From NCBI RefSeq assembly GCF_036127095.1, contig NZ_CP108006.1, positions 8,175,501-8,239,500 of the forward strand: a stretch of DNA of 64,000 bases. Reading direction: 5' to 3'. The notes below the pieces were generated by a model. The model saw only the letters and a program-made list of their open reading frames with translations, did no database searches and was not told where the DNA came from. Made by a program: the position numbers and the translations under genes. The DNA is from Streptomyces sp. NBC_00335 (lineage in GTDB: Bacteria > Actinomycetota > Actinomycetes > Streptomycetales > Streptomycetaceae). How positions within the stretch are numbered: position 1 is the first letter of the stretch; each line of letters opens with the position of its first letter. Below are positions 1 to 7,849 of the stretch, piece after piece.

Positions 1-237
1 GGTCCGCAGCCCACCCTCGTCCTCAGCCCGAACAGCGACCCGCGGCGGGGGAAGCTCCGCCTGCACATCGACGTCAACCCCGTCGACCGCGACCAGGACG
101 CCGAGCTGGAGCGCCTGCTCGCCCTCGGCGCCCGGCCGGTCGACATCGGTCAGACCGGCGCCGAGAGCTGGCACACCCTGGCCGACCCGGAAGGCAATGA
201 GTTCTGCCTCCTGCGCACCCGCCTGCAGCCCCTCTGA
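1..237 (+). CDS. VOC (glyoxalase-like) protein, C-terminal part only
   Basis: The gene enters the window already open; 78 codons of its 3' end are present. The translation shows the second half of a glyoxalase/bleomycin-resistance (VOC) fold: LRLHIDV and then DPEGNEFCLL near the end, which is the typical last beta strand carrying a metal-ligand Glu/Asn region. Streptomyces carry many such proteins, mostly of unknown substrate, so only the fold can be named. Start and N-terminal half lie outside the window. Confidence 0.8.
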   Translation, partial: GPQPTLVLSPNSDPRRGKLRLHIDVNPVDRDQDAELERLLALGARPVDIGQTGAESWHTLADPEGNEFCLLRTRLQPL

Positions 238-303
238 GCCGTACACGCACGGCCCACGGCCCTGCGCCCCCGGCTCGGTGGGGCCCGTCGGCTTCGGACA
301 GGC

Positions 304-1011
304 CTAGGAAGGCTTGACGGAGGACCAGGCGGTGACGGTCACCTTGCCGTCGCAGAAGGCGAACACGCCGTCGTCCATGGCGATCTGGTGCTTCCCGGCG
401 CCGAGTACGCCGATGACCACGGTCGGGTAGCTGTCCGGGGTCGCGCCGGACGTGCAGTAGCCGTCCGCCTCGCCCTGGACCTGCACGAACGTGAGCTTCG
501 TCCACGCGCGGGCGCCCGGGGCCAGCACCACGTCGGCGGCGTCGGGGCCGGTGTGGGTGGTGGCCAGCGGCTTGTTCTTCTCCGGCGAGCCGTTGCCCGC
601 CGCCGCGACCGTCGGGTACCCGTACACCTTGCAGGGGGACGCGGAGGCGTTGGTGACGGAGACGATGGCGGCCCCGGTCCCCGTGCCGGGCGGGCGGACG
701 TCGGCCTGGTGCCCCTCGGAGACCTTGATGTCGTCGACCGTGCAGGGCTTCTTCGTCGCGCCGCCGGAGGGGGAGGCCGAGGGGGACGCGCCGCCCGTGG
801 AGCCGCCGCTCGCGCCGCTGCTGGTCGTTCCGCCCTTGTCGCCGCCGGTGGCCGTGGGCTCGGCCGGCCGCGAGCTCGCGGTCGGCGTCGACGGGCCGCC
901 GGCCCCGACGTCGCCGTCGCCGGTCGGCGTGCAGCCCGTCATCAGGGCTGCGGCCGCCAGGGCCGTCGCCAGAGCCGCCGCGGTCCGGCCGATGCCTGCT
1001 GTGTACTGCAT
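304..1011 (-). CDS. DUF4232 secreted lipoprotein
   Basis: The 235-residue protein begins MQYTAG and has a short hydrophobic signal peptide ending in the lipobox LMTGC (Cys about residue 27), so it should be lipid-anchored outside the membrane. A Ser/Thr/Gly/Pro-rich linker (about 30-90) is followed by a DUF4232 domain with a cysteine pair (KKPCTVDD and ASPCKVYG) and a C-terminal GYCTSG/FAFCDGK pair, suggesting disulfides. The ATG at 1011 was preferred over upstream in-frame starts because GGGGAG lies 6 bases before it and the signal peptide then starts correctly. Function is unknown. It stands alone, convergent with the VOC gene. Confidence 0.85.
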   Translation of the reverse strand: MQYTAGIGRTAAALATALAAAALMTGCTPTGDGDVGAGGPSTPTASSRPAEPTATGGDKGGTTSSGASGGSTGGASPSASPSGGATKKPCTVDDIKVSEGHQADVRPPGTGTGAAIVSVTNASASPCKVYGYPTVAAAGNGSPEKNKPLATTHTGPDAADVVLAPGARAWTKLTFVQVQGEADGYCTSGATPDSYPTVVIGVLGAGKHQIAMDDGVFAFCDGKVTVTAWSSVKPS

Positions 1012-1285
1012 TGGGTGCTCCCCGAGGTTCACGACCGGTCCCGCACCGGCACTCGCGTGCAGGAACACGTTCCCTGACCCGAGCAGGTTCCCGCTGCACG
1101 CCGCTGTGGCGGTTCCGTGACGCGCCCATGACGAACGGCCCGACACCCCGCCCCGCGACAGGCGGAACGATCCGGAGCCGCGCCCGTCACAGGATCGGCC
1201 GGAGCCCGGTTCCCAACCCGCGACGAAGGGTGCGGAGCCGACCTCGGCCGGCGAGCCCCTCGACACCGATATGCGGCTGCCGTCC

Positions 1286-2071
1286 TCATCTGCCCCGGCG
1301 CAGGGCCAGCTCCGCCAGGGCTTCCGGGGCGCCCGGCTGGTCGCGGATGCCGGGGAAGGCGTTGACGTCCACGATCAGGGGGGAGCCGTCGGCCGTGGCG
1401 ATGATGTCCACGCCGTAGACGTCCAGGGAGTAGACCTCGCCGACCCGGCGGGTCAGATCGGCCCAGCCCTCCGGGAGCCGGGGCAGCGGCAGCGTCGGGC
1501 CGCGGCCCCGCGCGGAGAGTTCCGAACGGCGCAGGGCCGCGAAGACGCGGTCGCCGATCGCCCAGAGCTTGTGGTCCCAGCCGCTGTTCGGGGCGAAGTC
1601 CTGGACCACCACCGGCTCGTCGGGCCAGTCGAGCGCCAGCTTCCCGAGGTGCGCGGCGTCGTCGACCCGGGCCACGAGGTCCGCGCGGCGGCTGTGGCGG
1701 CTCTTGACGACCACGGGGGAGATCAGCGGCGCCCCGGCCGCCCAGGACGCGAGCGCGCCGACGGTACGGGTTCCCGCGAACGGCAGCCCGGCCCGGACCG
1801 CCAGTTCCGCCATCAGGGTGCGGTCCTGGCAGAGCGTGGTCGCCGCGGCCGAGTTGACCACCGGAGCCCCGAGCCGCTCCAGCCGCCGGGCCAGTTCCAG
1901 TCCGGGCGGGGTGTGCGCCTTGAGGAGGTACGCATCGGCCGGCGCCCCGGCCGCCGCGTCCGGCGCGCCGGGATCCAGCAGCTCCACCCCGTGGCCGGCG
2001 GCCCGTAGGAGGCCTGCCGCCGCCGAGAGCAGCGGATGCCCGGGGTTGTCCGTGATCAGGCCGATCCTCAT
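1286..2071 (-). CDS. RimK-like ATP-grasp ligase (second gene of pair)
   Basis: The 261-residue protein begins MRIGLITDNPGHP and ends with the ATP-grasp Mg-binding signature LIVDVNAFPGI. The central part has the nucleotide-binding lysine strand (PVVVKSRHS) and QDFAPNSGWDHKLWAIGD. ATP-grasp enzymes of the RimK/glutathione-synthetase group activate a carboxylate as acyl phosphate and join it to an amine or thiol. Its start codon overlaps the stop of the upstream paralogue by 4 bases (ATGA), so the two are translationally coupled and probably act together. No peptide-precursor gene is recognisable beside them, so the substrate is open. The length is short for a complete ATP-grasp enzyme. Confidence 0.82.
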   Translation of the reverse strand: MRIGLITDNPGHPLLSAAAGLLRAAGHGVELLDPGAPDAAAGAPADAYLLKAHTPPGLELARRLERLGAPVVNSAAATTLCQDRTLMAELAVRAGLPFAGTRTVGALASWAAGAPLISPVVVKSRHSRRADLVARVDDAAHLGKLALDWPDEPVVVQDFAPNSGWDHKLWAIGDRVFAALRRSELSARGRGPTLPLPRLPEGWADLTRRVGEVYSLDVYGVDIIATADGSPLIVDVNAFPGIRDQPGAPEALAELALRRGR

Positions 2072-3033
2072 GCGGACCCTCCCGCGGGGGCGGCCGGGGT
2101 GACGGCCGCGACGGCACCGGCGGGCGTGGCCGCTGTGGCCCCGGTGGCCTGGAGGGGGATGGACACGGCCTGCCCGGACCAGCCGGGGAGCTCGGCCCCC
2201 ACTCCGGAGCCGGGCCGCGATCCGGCGCCCCGGGCGAGGCCCAGTACCGCGCGGGCCACCCGGGCCGCCGCGTCGGGGACCTGACGGAAGCTCGGGAAGT
2301 CGTTCACGTCCACCACCACCGGCCCGTCGGGGCCCAGCAGCACGTCCACCCCGTACAGGTCGAGCCCGTACACCTCCCCGACCCGCGCGCCGATCTCCGC
2401 GATCTCGGCGGACAGCGGGACGAGGCGCTCCGGGACGGAGGCGTCCGGATGCAGGGGAGAGCGGCGCTCGGTGGCGAAGAGCTCCCCGCCGACCGCGTAC
2501 ACCTTGAGGTCGGTGCCCGAGTTCGGCACGTACGGCTGCGCGACGAGCATGCCCTCGCCCGCCAGTTCGGGGAGCATCGCGGCCAGCCGCTCCGGCGAGG
2601 AGACCAGGTGCACGGCCCGTCCGGAGCTGCCGTCGGCGGGTTTGACGACCAGCGGGTACTGCGACGCCGGTATCTCGGCCAGCAGTTCCGGCCGGGCCGC
2701 CGCGTAGGTCGGCGGCAGCGGCAGCCCCCGGCCGCGCCCGATGGCGGCGGCCAGCGCCTTGTCCCGTACGCCCCGGATCGCCCGGGCGTCGTTGACGGTG
2801 GTCGCACCGGCCGCCGCGGCGGCTTCGAGCAGGGTCAGCCCCGGCCCACCGGACACCGTCTTGAGGACCCAGGCGTCATGGGCGCCGGCGTCCACCGCCT
2901 CGCTCATCCGCAGCAGCGAACCCCCGGGCCGCAGCACCTCCACCCGGTGACCCCAGGCCTTCAGTTGCCGGACCACCTCGTTCGGCATGCCGTCGTGGCG
3001 GTAGTGCTCTTCCACCAGGAAGCAGAGCCTCAT
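2068..3033 (-). CDS. RimK-like ATP-grasp ligase (first gene of pair)
   Basis: The 321-residue protein starts MRLCFLVEEHYRHDG at an ATG preceded by GGGGAAGG. It has a pre-ATP-grasp Rossmann-like N-terminus (about 1-100), then an ATP-grasp fold: YPLVVKPADGSSGRAV (ATP-binding loop), QPYVPNSGTDLKVYAVGG and the metal-binding motif VVVDVNDFPSFRQV. The C-terminal 50 residues are Ala/Gly/Pro-rich and probably disordered. The following paralogue starts inside its stop codon. Both resemble lysine-biosynthesis/RimK-type ligases, but the acceptor cannot be deduced. A perfect 12-bp palindrome lies about 50 bp upstream of the start and may control the pair. Confidence 0.83.
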   Translation of the reverse strand: MRLCFLVEEHYRHDGMPNEVVRQLKAWGHRVEVLRPGGSLLRMSEAVDAGAHDAWVLKTVSGGPGLTLLEAAAAAGATTVNDARAIRGVRDKALAAAIGRGRGLPLPPTYAAARPELLAEIPASQYPLVVKPADGSSGRAVHLVSSPERLAAMLPELAGEGMLVAQPYVPNSGTDLKVYAVGGELFATERRSPLHPDASVPERLVPLSAEIAEIGARVGEVYGLDLYGVDVLLGPDGPVVVDVNDFPSFRQVPDAAARVARAVLGLARGAGSRPGSGVGAELPGWSGQAVSIPLQATGATAATPAGAVAAVTPAAPAGGSA

Positions 3034-3081
3034 GGACCTTCCCCATTTTTCCCGGACGTCCGCCGATCCCGTCCGGCGAGT

Positions 3082-3093
3082 TGTGACGTCACA
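3082..3093. promoter_or_regulatory. Perfect palindrome TGTGACGTCACA, candidate operator
   Basis: TGTGACGTCACA is identical to its reverse complement and sits 49 bp upstream of the ATP-grasp pair, in the gap shared with the divergent conservon. The half-site TGTGA is that of CRP-type regulators but with a 2-base rather than 6-base spacer; GntR-type regulators also bind TGT...ACA palindromes. The regulator is not identified. Confidence 0.5.
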
Positions 3094-3477
3094 GGATGTC
3101 ATGGGCTGCAATGTGATGATCGGTCCGTGTACGCCGCGACTGGCAACGGCGCCTCCGGGACGGGCTTCTCCGTCCGGACGCGGTCCCGGCGCCGTCCCCT
3201 CGTCGTCCTCTCGCCGTCCTCGCGCGGTCCTCTCGCGGTCCTCCGCCGGGATTCGGGCGGGGTGCGGCGAGGGGTGCGGGCGGGGTGCGGGTGGGGCGGA
3301 CGGCGAGGCTCGCCGGATTTTCCTTCCATCCAAAGCGCTACAGAAGGACCTTTACCGCTCGCGGTTGAGTGGAAAACTTGTCAGAGGCTGCCCAAAACGA
3401 TCAGTAACTCTCCTATAGTGATGCCTCGTTGCCAGGAACCTTCTCCTCCATTTACGCCCGGTATGAGGCTTTGATTG
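3094..3477. other. Intergenic region with G-rich tract and conservon promoter region
   Basis: There is no convincing gene here. Between about 3255 and 3298 the + strand carries at least six closely spaced runs of three or more G (GGGCGGGG, GAGGGG, GGGCGGGG, GGGTGGGG), a possible G-quadruplex. Downstream the composition becomes less GC-rich, and a -10-like TATAGT lies at 3414-3419, 59 bp before the sensor gene. GAGG at 3465-3468 is the likely ribosome binding site. No clear -35 partner is seen. Confidence 0.4.
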
Positions 3478-5169
3478 ATGACGGCGTCGCCCTCCCCCCT
3501 TCGCCCCTCCGCGCTGGCCCTGCTGATCACCGCAGTCGCCGGTGGCGCGCTCACCACGGCGGCGGTGGCCGCGGCCCCGTCGTCCATCGCCACCGCCCTC
3601 GGCTGGTTCGCCGGCGCGGGCGTCCTGCTGCTCGCGGTCGCGGCCTTCGCGGTGACCTGGTGCGCACGCACCTCCCGGACGCAGCGCGGCCGCATCTCCG
3701 GCCTGAGCGCCGAACTGGTCGCCCGTGACGGTCACATCGCCCGGCTGATCGCCGACGCGACCCGTGACGCGGCCGCGCGCACGGCCGAACGCTCCCGCCT
3801 CACCGCCGAACACGCCGCCGTGCTGGATCGGCTGACGGGCGACCACGCCGCCGCGCTGGAACACCTGTCGAGCGCGCACTCCGCCGAACTCGACGGACTG
3901 GCCGCCGCCCAGAACGCCTCCCGCGAGCGGCTCGGCGGCGAGCTGCGCCGTGCCGAGTCCGGCCGGGCAGCCGCCATGGCCGCGGCCGCCAACGCCGCCG
4001 GCCGGATGCAGGCCCTGGCCACGGGAATGCTCGCCGACCTGCGCGACATGGAGCACCGGCACGCCGACGAGGACGTCCTCGGCGACCTGCTCCACCTCGA
4101 CCACCGCACCGCCCAGGCCGGCCGCCTCGCCGACTCCATCGCCGTACTGACCGGAGCCCGTTCGGGCCGCCGCTGGGCGAAGCCGATCGTCATGGAGTCC
4201 ATCCTGCGCGGCGCGATGGGCCGCATCGGCGGCTACCAGCGGGTCAGGCTGCACTCCACCAGCGACGCCGCCGTCGCCGGGCACGCGGCCGAGGGCGTCA
4301 TGCACGCCCTCGCCGAACTCCTGGACAACGCGGCCAACTTCTCCCCGCCGACCGCCGAGGTCCACGTCTACGTGGAGGAGGTGCCGTCCGGGATCGTCAT
4401 CACCGTCGAGGACAGCGGCCTCGTCATGAGCGAGGTCCAGCTGCGCCGCGCCGAACAAGCCGTGACCGCCGCCTCCCTGGACCTGGCCGGGCTGTCCGGC
4501 ACCCGGCTCGGCCTCGCCGTCGTCGGCCGGCTCGCCCGCAAGCACGGACTGACCGTCTCCTTCCGGCCCTCCGCCCGAGGCGGTACGGGCGCGCTGATGA
4601 TGCTCCCGCAGGAGCTCATCAGCCGCACCCCCGCCGAAGCCCCCGCCGCGCCGCTCGCGGTCCCCGCGCAGGCGTCCGCCCGGGTCGCGCCGGAGGCGGC
4701 GGCAGCGTCCGAAGTCCCCGCCGCGGCCGAGCCCGAGCCCGAGGCCGTGCACGACACCGCCGCCGGTCGGGACGACACCGTCCGCGCGCAGGACCGTACG
4801 GCCGTGGACCGCGGGACCGCGGTCCCCGGCGCAGCGGACACCGGCGTCGACTCCGAATCCACCGGCGAGCACCCGCACTTCGGCGACAGCGGCCTGCCCC
4901 AGCGCCGCCGCGGCCGGACCCTGGCGGCGGCCCACCCCGAGGGCACGGACGGCGCGGCCACCGAGGCCCGTACGTCCTCGGCCCCGGACGCGGCCTCCGC
5001 GCCCGGCGGGGCGTCCCGGTCGGCCGCGCGGTTCGGCAGCTTCCGCCAGGCCGTCCGCGGCGGCGCCGCGGCACCGGGCGGCGGAGCAGCCTCAGGCGAA
5101 GCCGGCGCCCCCGGCGACGAGCAGCAGCCCGCGCACACCACAGACCCGGAAGGCAACACGCGATCATGA
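3478..5169 (+). CDS. cvnA: Conservon sensor: membrane histidine-kinase-like ATPase (CvnA-type)
   Basis: About 563 residues. Two N-terminal transmembrane segments (about 12-33 and 37-62) are followed by an Ala/Arg/Glu-rich coiled-coil stretch (about 75-190) and a GHKL ATPase domain with N-box ALAELLDNAANFSPP (about 277-291) and G-box-like LSGTRLGLAVVGRLARKHG. A canonical phosphoacceptor H-box is not evident, as in other conservon sensors. The last 170 residues are low-complexity Ala/Pro/Glu. ATG 3478 was chosen from GAGG spacing; TTG 3475 immediately before it is an alternative. It overlaps the roadblock gene by 4 bases. Conservons are thought to form membrane G-protein-like complexes controlling development and secondary metabolism. 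Confidence 0.93.
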   Translation: MTASPSPLRPSALALLITAVAGGALTTAAVAAAPSSIATALGWFAGAGVLLLAVAAFAVTWCARTSRTQRGRISGLSAELVARDGHIARLIADATRDAAARTAERSRLTAEHAAVLDRLTGDHAAALEHLSSAHSAELDGLAAAQNASRERLGGELRRAESGRAAAMAAAANAAGRMQALATGMLADLRDMEHRHADEDVLGDLLHLDHRTAQAGRLADSIAVLTGARSGRRWAKPIVMESILRGAMGRIGGYQRVRLHSTSDAAVAGHAAEGVMHALAELLDNAANFSPPTAEVHVYVEEVPSGIVITVEDSGLVMSEVQLRRAEQAVTAASLDLAGLSGTRLGLAVVGRLARKHGLTVSFRPSARGGTGALMMLPQELISRTPAEAPAAPLAVPAQASARVAPEAAAASEVPAAAEPEPEAVHDTAAGRDDTVRAQDRTAVDRGTAVPGAADTGVDSESTGEHPHFGDSGLPQRRRGRTLAAAHPEGTDGAATEARTSSAPDAASAPGGASRSAARFGSFRQAVRGGAAAPGGGAASGEAGAPGDEQQPAHTTDPEGNTRS

Positions 5170-5567
5170 CCGGCTTCACCACCGACGAGACGCTCAACTG
5201 GCTCCTCGAAGGCCTCCTGGAGCGCACACCGGGCGCCCGCCACGCCCTCGTGCTCTCCCGCGACGGCCTCAAGCTGTGCCGCACGCCCGAGCTCTCCGTC
5301 GACCAGGCCGACCAGCTCGCCGCGATCGCCGCCGGCATCCAGAGCCTGTCCCACGGGGCGTCCATCGAGTTCGGCGACGGAACCGGCGGAGTCCGCTCGG
5401 CCATGGCCGAGTTCTACGGCGGGATCCTGTTCATCGTCGAGGCCGGCGAGGGGGCGCACCTCGCGCTCGTCGCGAACGAGGACGCCGACGCCGGACTCGT
5501 CGGCCACAACATGTCCGAACTGGTCGAGCAGCTCGGCGAACACCTCATCGCCAGGCCCCGGGGATGA
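5166..5567 (+). CDS. cvnB: Roadblock/LC7 domain protein (CvnB-type)
   Basis: This 133-residue protein is a single roadblock/LC7 domain: N-terminal helix LNWLLEGLLERTPGARHALVLS, then alternating strands and helices ending in a conserved LVEQLGEHLIARPRG helix. Roadblock proteins dimerise and regulate small GTPases, here presumably the GTPase two genes downstream. The ATG lies inside the stop of the sensor gene (ATGA), and its own stop overlaps the next start in the same way, so expression is stoichiometrically coupled. Length and order match conservon B subunits. Confidence 0.94.
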   Translation: MTGFTTDETLNWLLEGLLERTPGARHALVLSRDGLKLCRTPELSVDQADQLAAIAAGIQSLSHGASIEFGDGTGGVRSAMAEFYGGILFIVEAGEGAHLALVANEDADAGLVGHNMSELVEQLGEHLIARPRG

Positions 5568-5926
5568 GCCGCCCCCGGCCGGGCCGGGACGACTCGCCAG
5601 ACCGGCTCTACACCCTCACCGGTGGCCGCAGCCGCTCCGGATCCGACGTCTTCGACCTGGTCACCCTGGTCGTCACCGAAAGCGATCCGGTGCCCGGCAT
5701 GCAGTCCGAGCACGCGGCGATCCTGCGGATGTGCCAGTTCCCGACGGCCGTCGTGGAGATCGCCGCCGAGCTCGCCCTACCGGTGTCGATCGTACGGATC
5801 CTGCTGGCCGACCTGCTCGCCACCGGACGGATCCGCGCCCGCCACCCGCGTACGGCGAACTCGGCGTACAGCTTTACCGACCCCGACATCCTGGAGCAGG
5901 TGCTCGTTGGACTCCGCAATCTCTGA
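5564..5926 (+). CDS. cvnC: DUF742 protein (CvnC-type)
   Basis: This 120-residue DUF742 protein begins MSRPRPG and contains RLYTLTGGRS followed by a winged-helix-like region: EHAAILRMCQFPTAVVEIAA and LPVSIVRILLADLLATGRI. DUF742 subunits are the third conserved member of conservons and bind the GTPase. The start overlaps the roadblock stop by 4 bases. The 3' end overlaps the start of the GTPase gene by about 20 bases, because that gene begins at a TTG within it. Confidence 0.93.
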   Translation: MSRPRPGRDDSPDRLYTLTGGRSRSGSDVFDLVTLVVTESDPVPGMQSEHAAILRMCQFPTAVVEIAAELALPVSIVRILLADLLATGRIRARHPRTANSAYSFTDPDILEQVLVGLRNL

Positions 5927-6614
5927 CGCGACGATCCCCGACGCCGCGTCGCCGGCCGGCGCAGTGCCCCTCGGGGCCGAACCGCTCCGGCCCCGCCAGG
6001 CACTGCGCAGCACGGCCGACAACGGGCTGAAGATCGTCATCGTGGGCGGTTTCGGCGTCGGCAAGACCACGATGGTCCGCTCGGTCAGCGAGATCCGCCC
6101 GCTGAACACCGAAGAGACCATGACCAAGGCCGGCGAGGCCGTGGACGACACCCAGGGGATCGCCGGGAAGAGCGCCACCACCGTGGCCTTCGACTTCGGG
6201 CGCATCACCCTCGACGCCCGCAACGTGCTCTACCTGTTCGGCGCCCCCGGCCAGGAGCGGTTCTGGTTCCTGTGGGACCGGCTCTTCTCCGGCACCCTCG
6301 GCGCCGTCGTCCTCGTCGACACCCGGCGCCTGGCGGACTCCTGGTACGCCATCGACCGGCTCGAACACCACGGCACGCCCTTCGTCGTGGCCTGCAACGA
6401 CTTCGGCGGCCCCGAGCACACCCCGGAGCAGATCCGTGCCGCCCTCGACCTGCCGGACCACATCCCGCTGGTGTTCTGCGACGCCCGCTCCCGGGAGTCC
6501 AGCAAGCAGGTCCTGATCTCCCTCGTCCAGCACCTCCAGACGGCCGCGCTGTCGCACGCCCGGCCGAGCCTCCAGCCGAGCCCCCTGTCCCAGACCCCGG
6601 AGCCCACCCCGTGA
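5907..6614 (+). CDS. cvnD: Conservon small GTPase (CvnD-type)
   Basis: The 235-residue ATP/GTP-binding protein has P-loop GGFGVGKTT (about 48-56), a switch/G3-like motif FGAPGQERF and the downstream strand GAVVLVDTRR. The G4 motif is atypical: VACNDFGG in place of NKxD. The start is taken as TTG 5907, which gives LDSAISDAT and has GGAGCAGG 6 bases upstream; no in-frame ATG is better placed. It is the effector GTPase of the conservon, expected to cycle under control of the roadblock protein. Its stop overlaps the GTG of the first P450. Confidence 0.92.
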   Translation: MDSAISDATIPDAASPAGAVPLGAEPLRPRQALRSTADNGLKIVIVGGFGVGKTTMVRSVSEIRPLNTEETMTKAGEAVDDTQGIAGKSATTVAFDFGRITLDARNVLYLFGAPGQERFWFLWDRLFSGTLGAVVLVDTRRLADSWYAIDRLEHHGTPFVVACNDFGGPEHTPEQIRAALDLPDHIPLVFCDARSRESSKQVLISLVQHLQTAALSHARPSLQPSPLSQTPEPTP

Positions 6615-7849
6615 CCTGCCCCGCCGCCCCCGAGCACCAGCCCGTCTACCTCGGCGGCCCCCGGTTCCAGACCGACCCCGGCGAGCTCTACCGGGAGATG
6701 CGCCGCGACCACGGCGCCGTCGCCCCGGTCGTCCTCGACGGAGACGTACCGGCCTGGCTGGTCCTCGGCTACCGCGAGCTGCACCAGGTCACCAGCGACC
6801 CCGTGCTCTTCTCCCGGGACTCCGAGCTGTGGAACCAGTGGGACCGGATCCCCGCCGACTGGCCGCTGCTCCCGATGATCGGCCGCCGCCAGCCGTCGAT
6901 CCTCTACACCGTCGGCGAACGCCACCGCGAGCGGGCCGCCGTCATCTCCGAGGCCCTCGAAGCCGTCGACCCCTTCGAACTCAAGGGGCACGCCGAGCGG
7001 TTCGCCGACGAGCTGATCGACGAACTGTGCGGCAAGGGCTCCTGCGACATCGTCGGCGAGTACGCCATGCTGCTGCCGCTGCGCGTCCTCGCCCGCCTCT
7101 ACGGATTCTCCGACGAGCAGGGCCCCGGACTCGTCCGCGCCATGAACGACATGATCAACGGGCGGGAGGGCGCCCTGGAGGGCCAGCAGCACCTCGCCGA
7201 GTCGATGTTCGCGCTGCTCTCCGCCAAACTCGCCGAGCCCGGCGCCGACGTGGTCTCCCGGATGCTCGCCAACCGCTCCGGCTTCACCGTCGAAGAGGTC
7301 GCCCAGGACCTCATGGTCATGATGGCCGCGGGCCACCAGCCCACCGCCGACTGGATCGGCAACTCCCTGCGCCTCATGCTCACCGACGACCGCTTCGCCG
7401 CCTCCCTCGCGGGCGGCCGGCACAGCGTCGGCGAGGCCATGAACGAGGTGCTGTGGGAGGACACCCCCACCCAGAACGTGGCCGGCCGCTGGACCTCCCG
7501 CGACACCCACCTGGGCGGACAGCGCATCGCCGGCGGCGACCTCGTCCTGCTCGGCATCGGCGCCGCCAACGCGGACCCGCACGTGCGCACCGACGCCGGG
7601 GAACTGACCGGCGGCAACAACGCCTTCTTCTCCTTCGGGCACGGTGAACACCGCTGCCCCTTCCCCGCCCAGGAGGTCGCCGAGGTCATCGCGCGCACCG
7701 GCATCGAGGTGCTCCTCGACCGGCTGCCCGACGTGGACCTCGCCGTGCCCGCCGGGGACCTGGCGCGCCGCCCCTCGCCCTGGCTGCGCGGCCTCACCGC
7801 CCTGCCCGTCACCTACACCCCGACCCCCGCCCTTGGAGCCACCCGATGA
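6611..7849 (+). CDS. Cytochrome P450, CYP157-like, lacking the ExxR motif
   Basis: 412 residues from a GTG overlapping the GTPase stop. The heme loop FFSFGHGEHRCPFPA is intact (Cys about 349). The K-helix motif reads EVLW (residues 279-282) instead of ExxR, and the I-helix reads AAGHQPTADW in place of the usual AGxxT with an acid-alcohol pair. Streptomyces CYP157 enzymes are known for exactly this loss of ExxR and for being encoded in conservons next to a CYP154, which is the arrangement here. Whether such proteins are catalytic monooxygenases or act as heme-binding partners is unresolved. Confidence 0.9.
   Translation: MTCPAAPEHQPVYLGGPRFQTDPGELYREMRRDHGAVAPVVLDGDVPAWLVLGYRELHQVTSDPVLFSRDSELWNQWDRIPADWPLLPMIGRRQPSILYTVGERHRERAAVISEALEAVDPFELKGHAERFADELIDELCGKGSCDIVGEYAMLLPLRVLARLYGFSDEQGPGLVRAMNDMINGREGALEGQQHLAESMFALLSAKLAEPGADVVSRMLANRSGFTVEEVAQDLMVMMAAGHQPTADWIGNSLRLMLTDDRFAASLAGGRHSVGEAMNEVLWEDTPTQNVAGRWTSRDTHLGGQRIAGGDLVLLGIGAANADPHVRTDAGELTGGNNAFFSFGHGEHRCPFPAQEVAEVIARTGIEVLLDRLPDVDLAVPAGDLARRPSPWLRGLTALPVTYTPTPALGATR

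Noticed and set aside
3084..3092. Classical CRP site
   Set aside because: The spacer between TGTGA and TCACA is 2 rather than 6 bases, so it is reported only as an unassigned palindrome.
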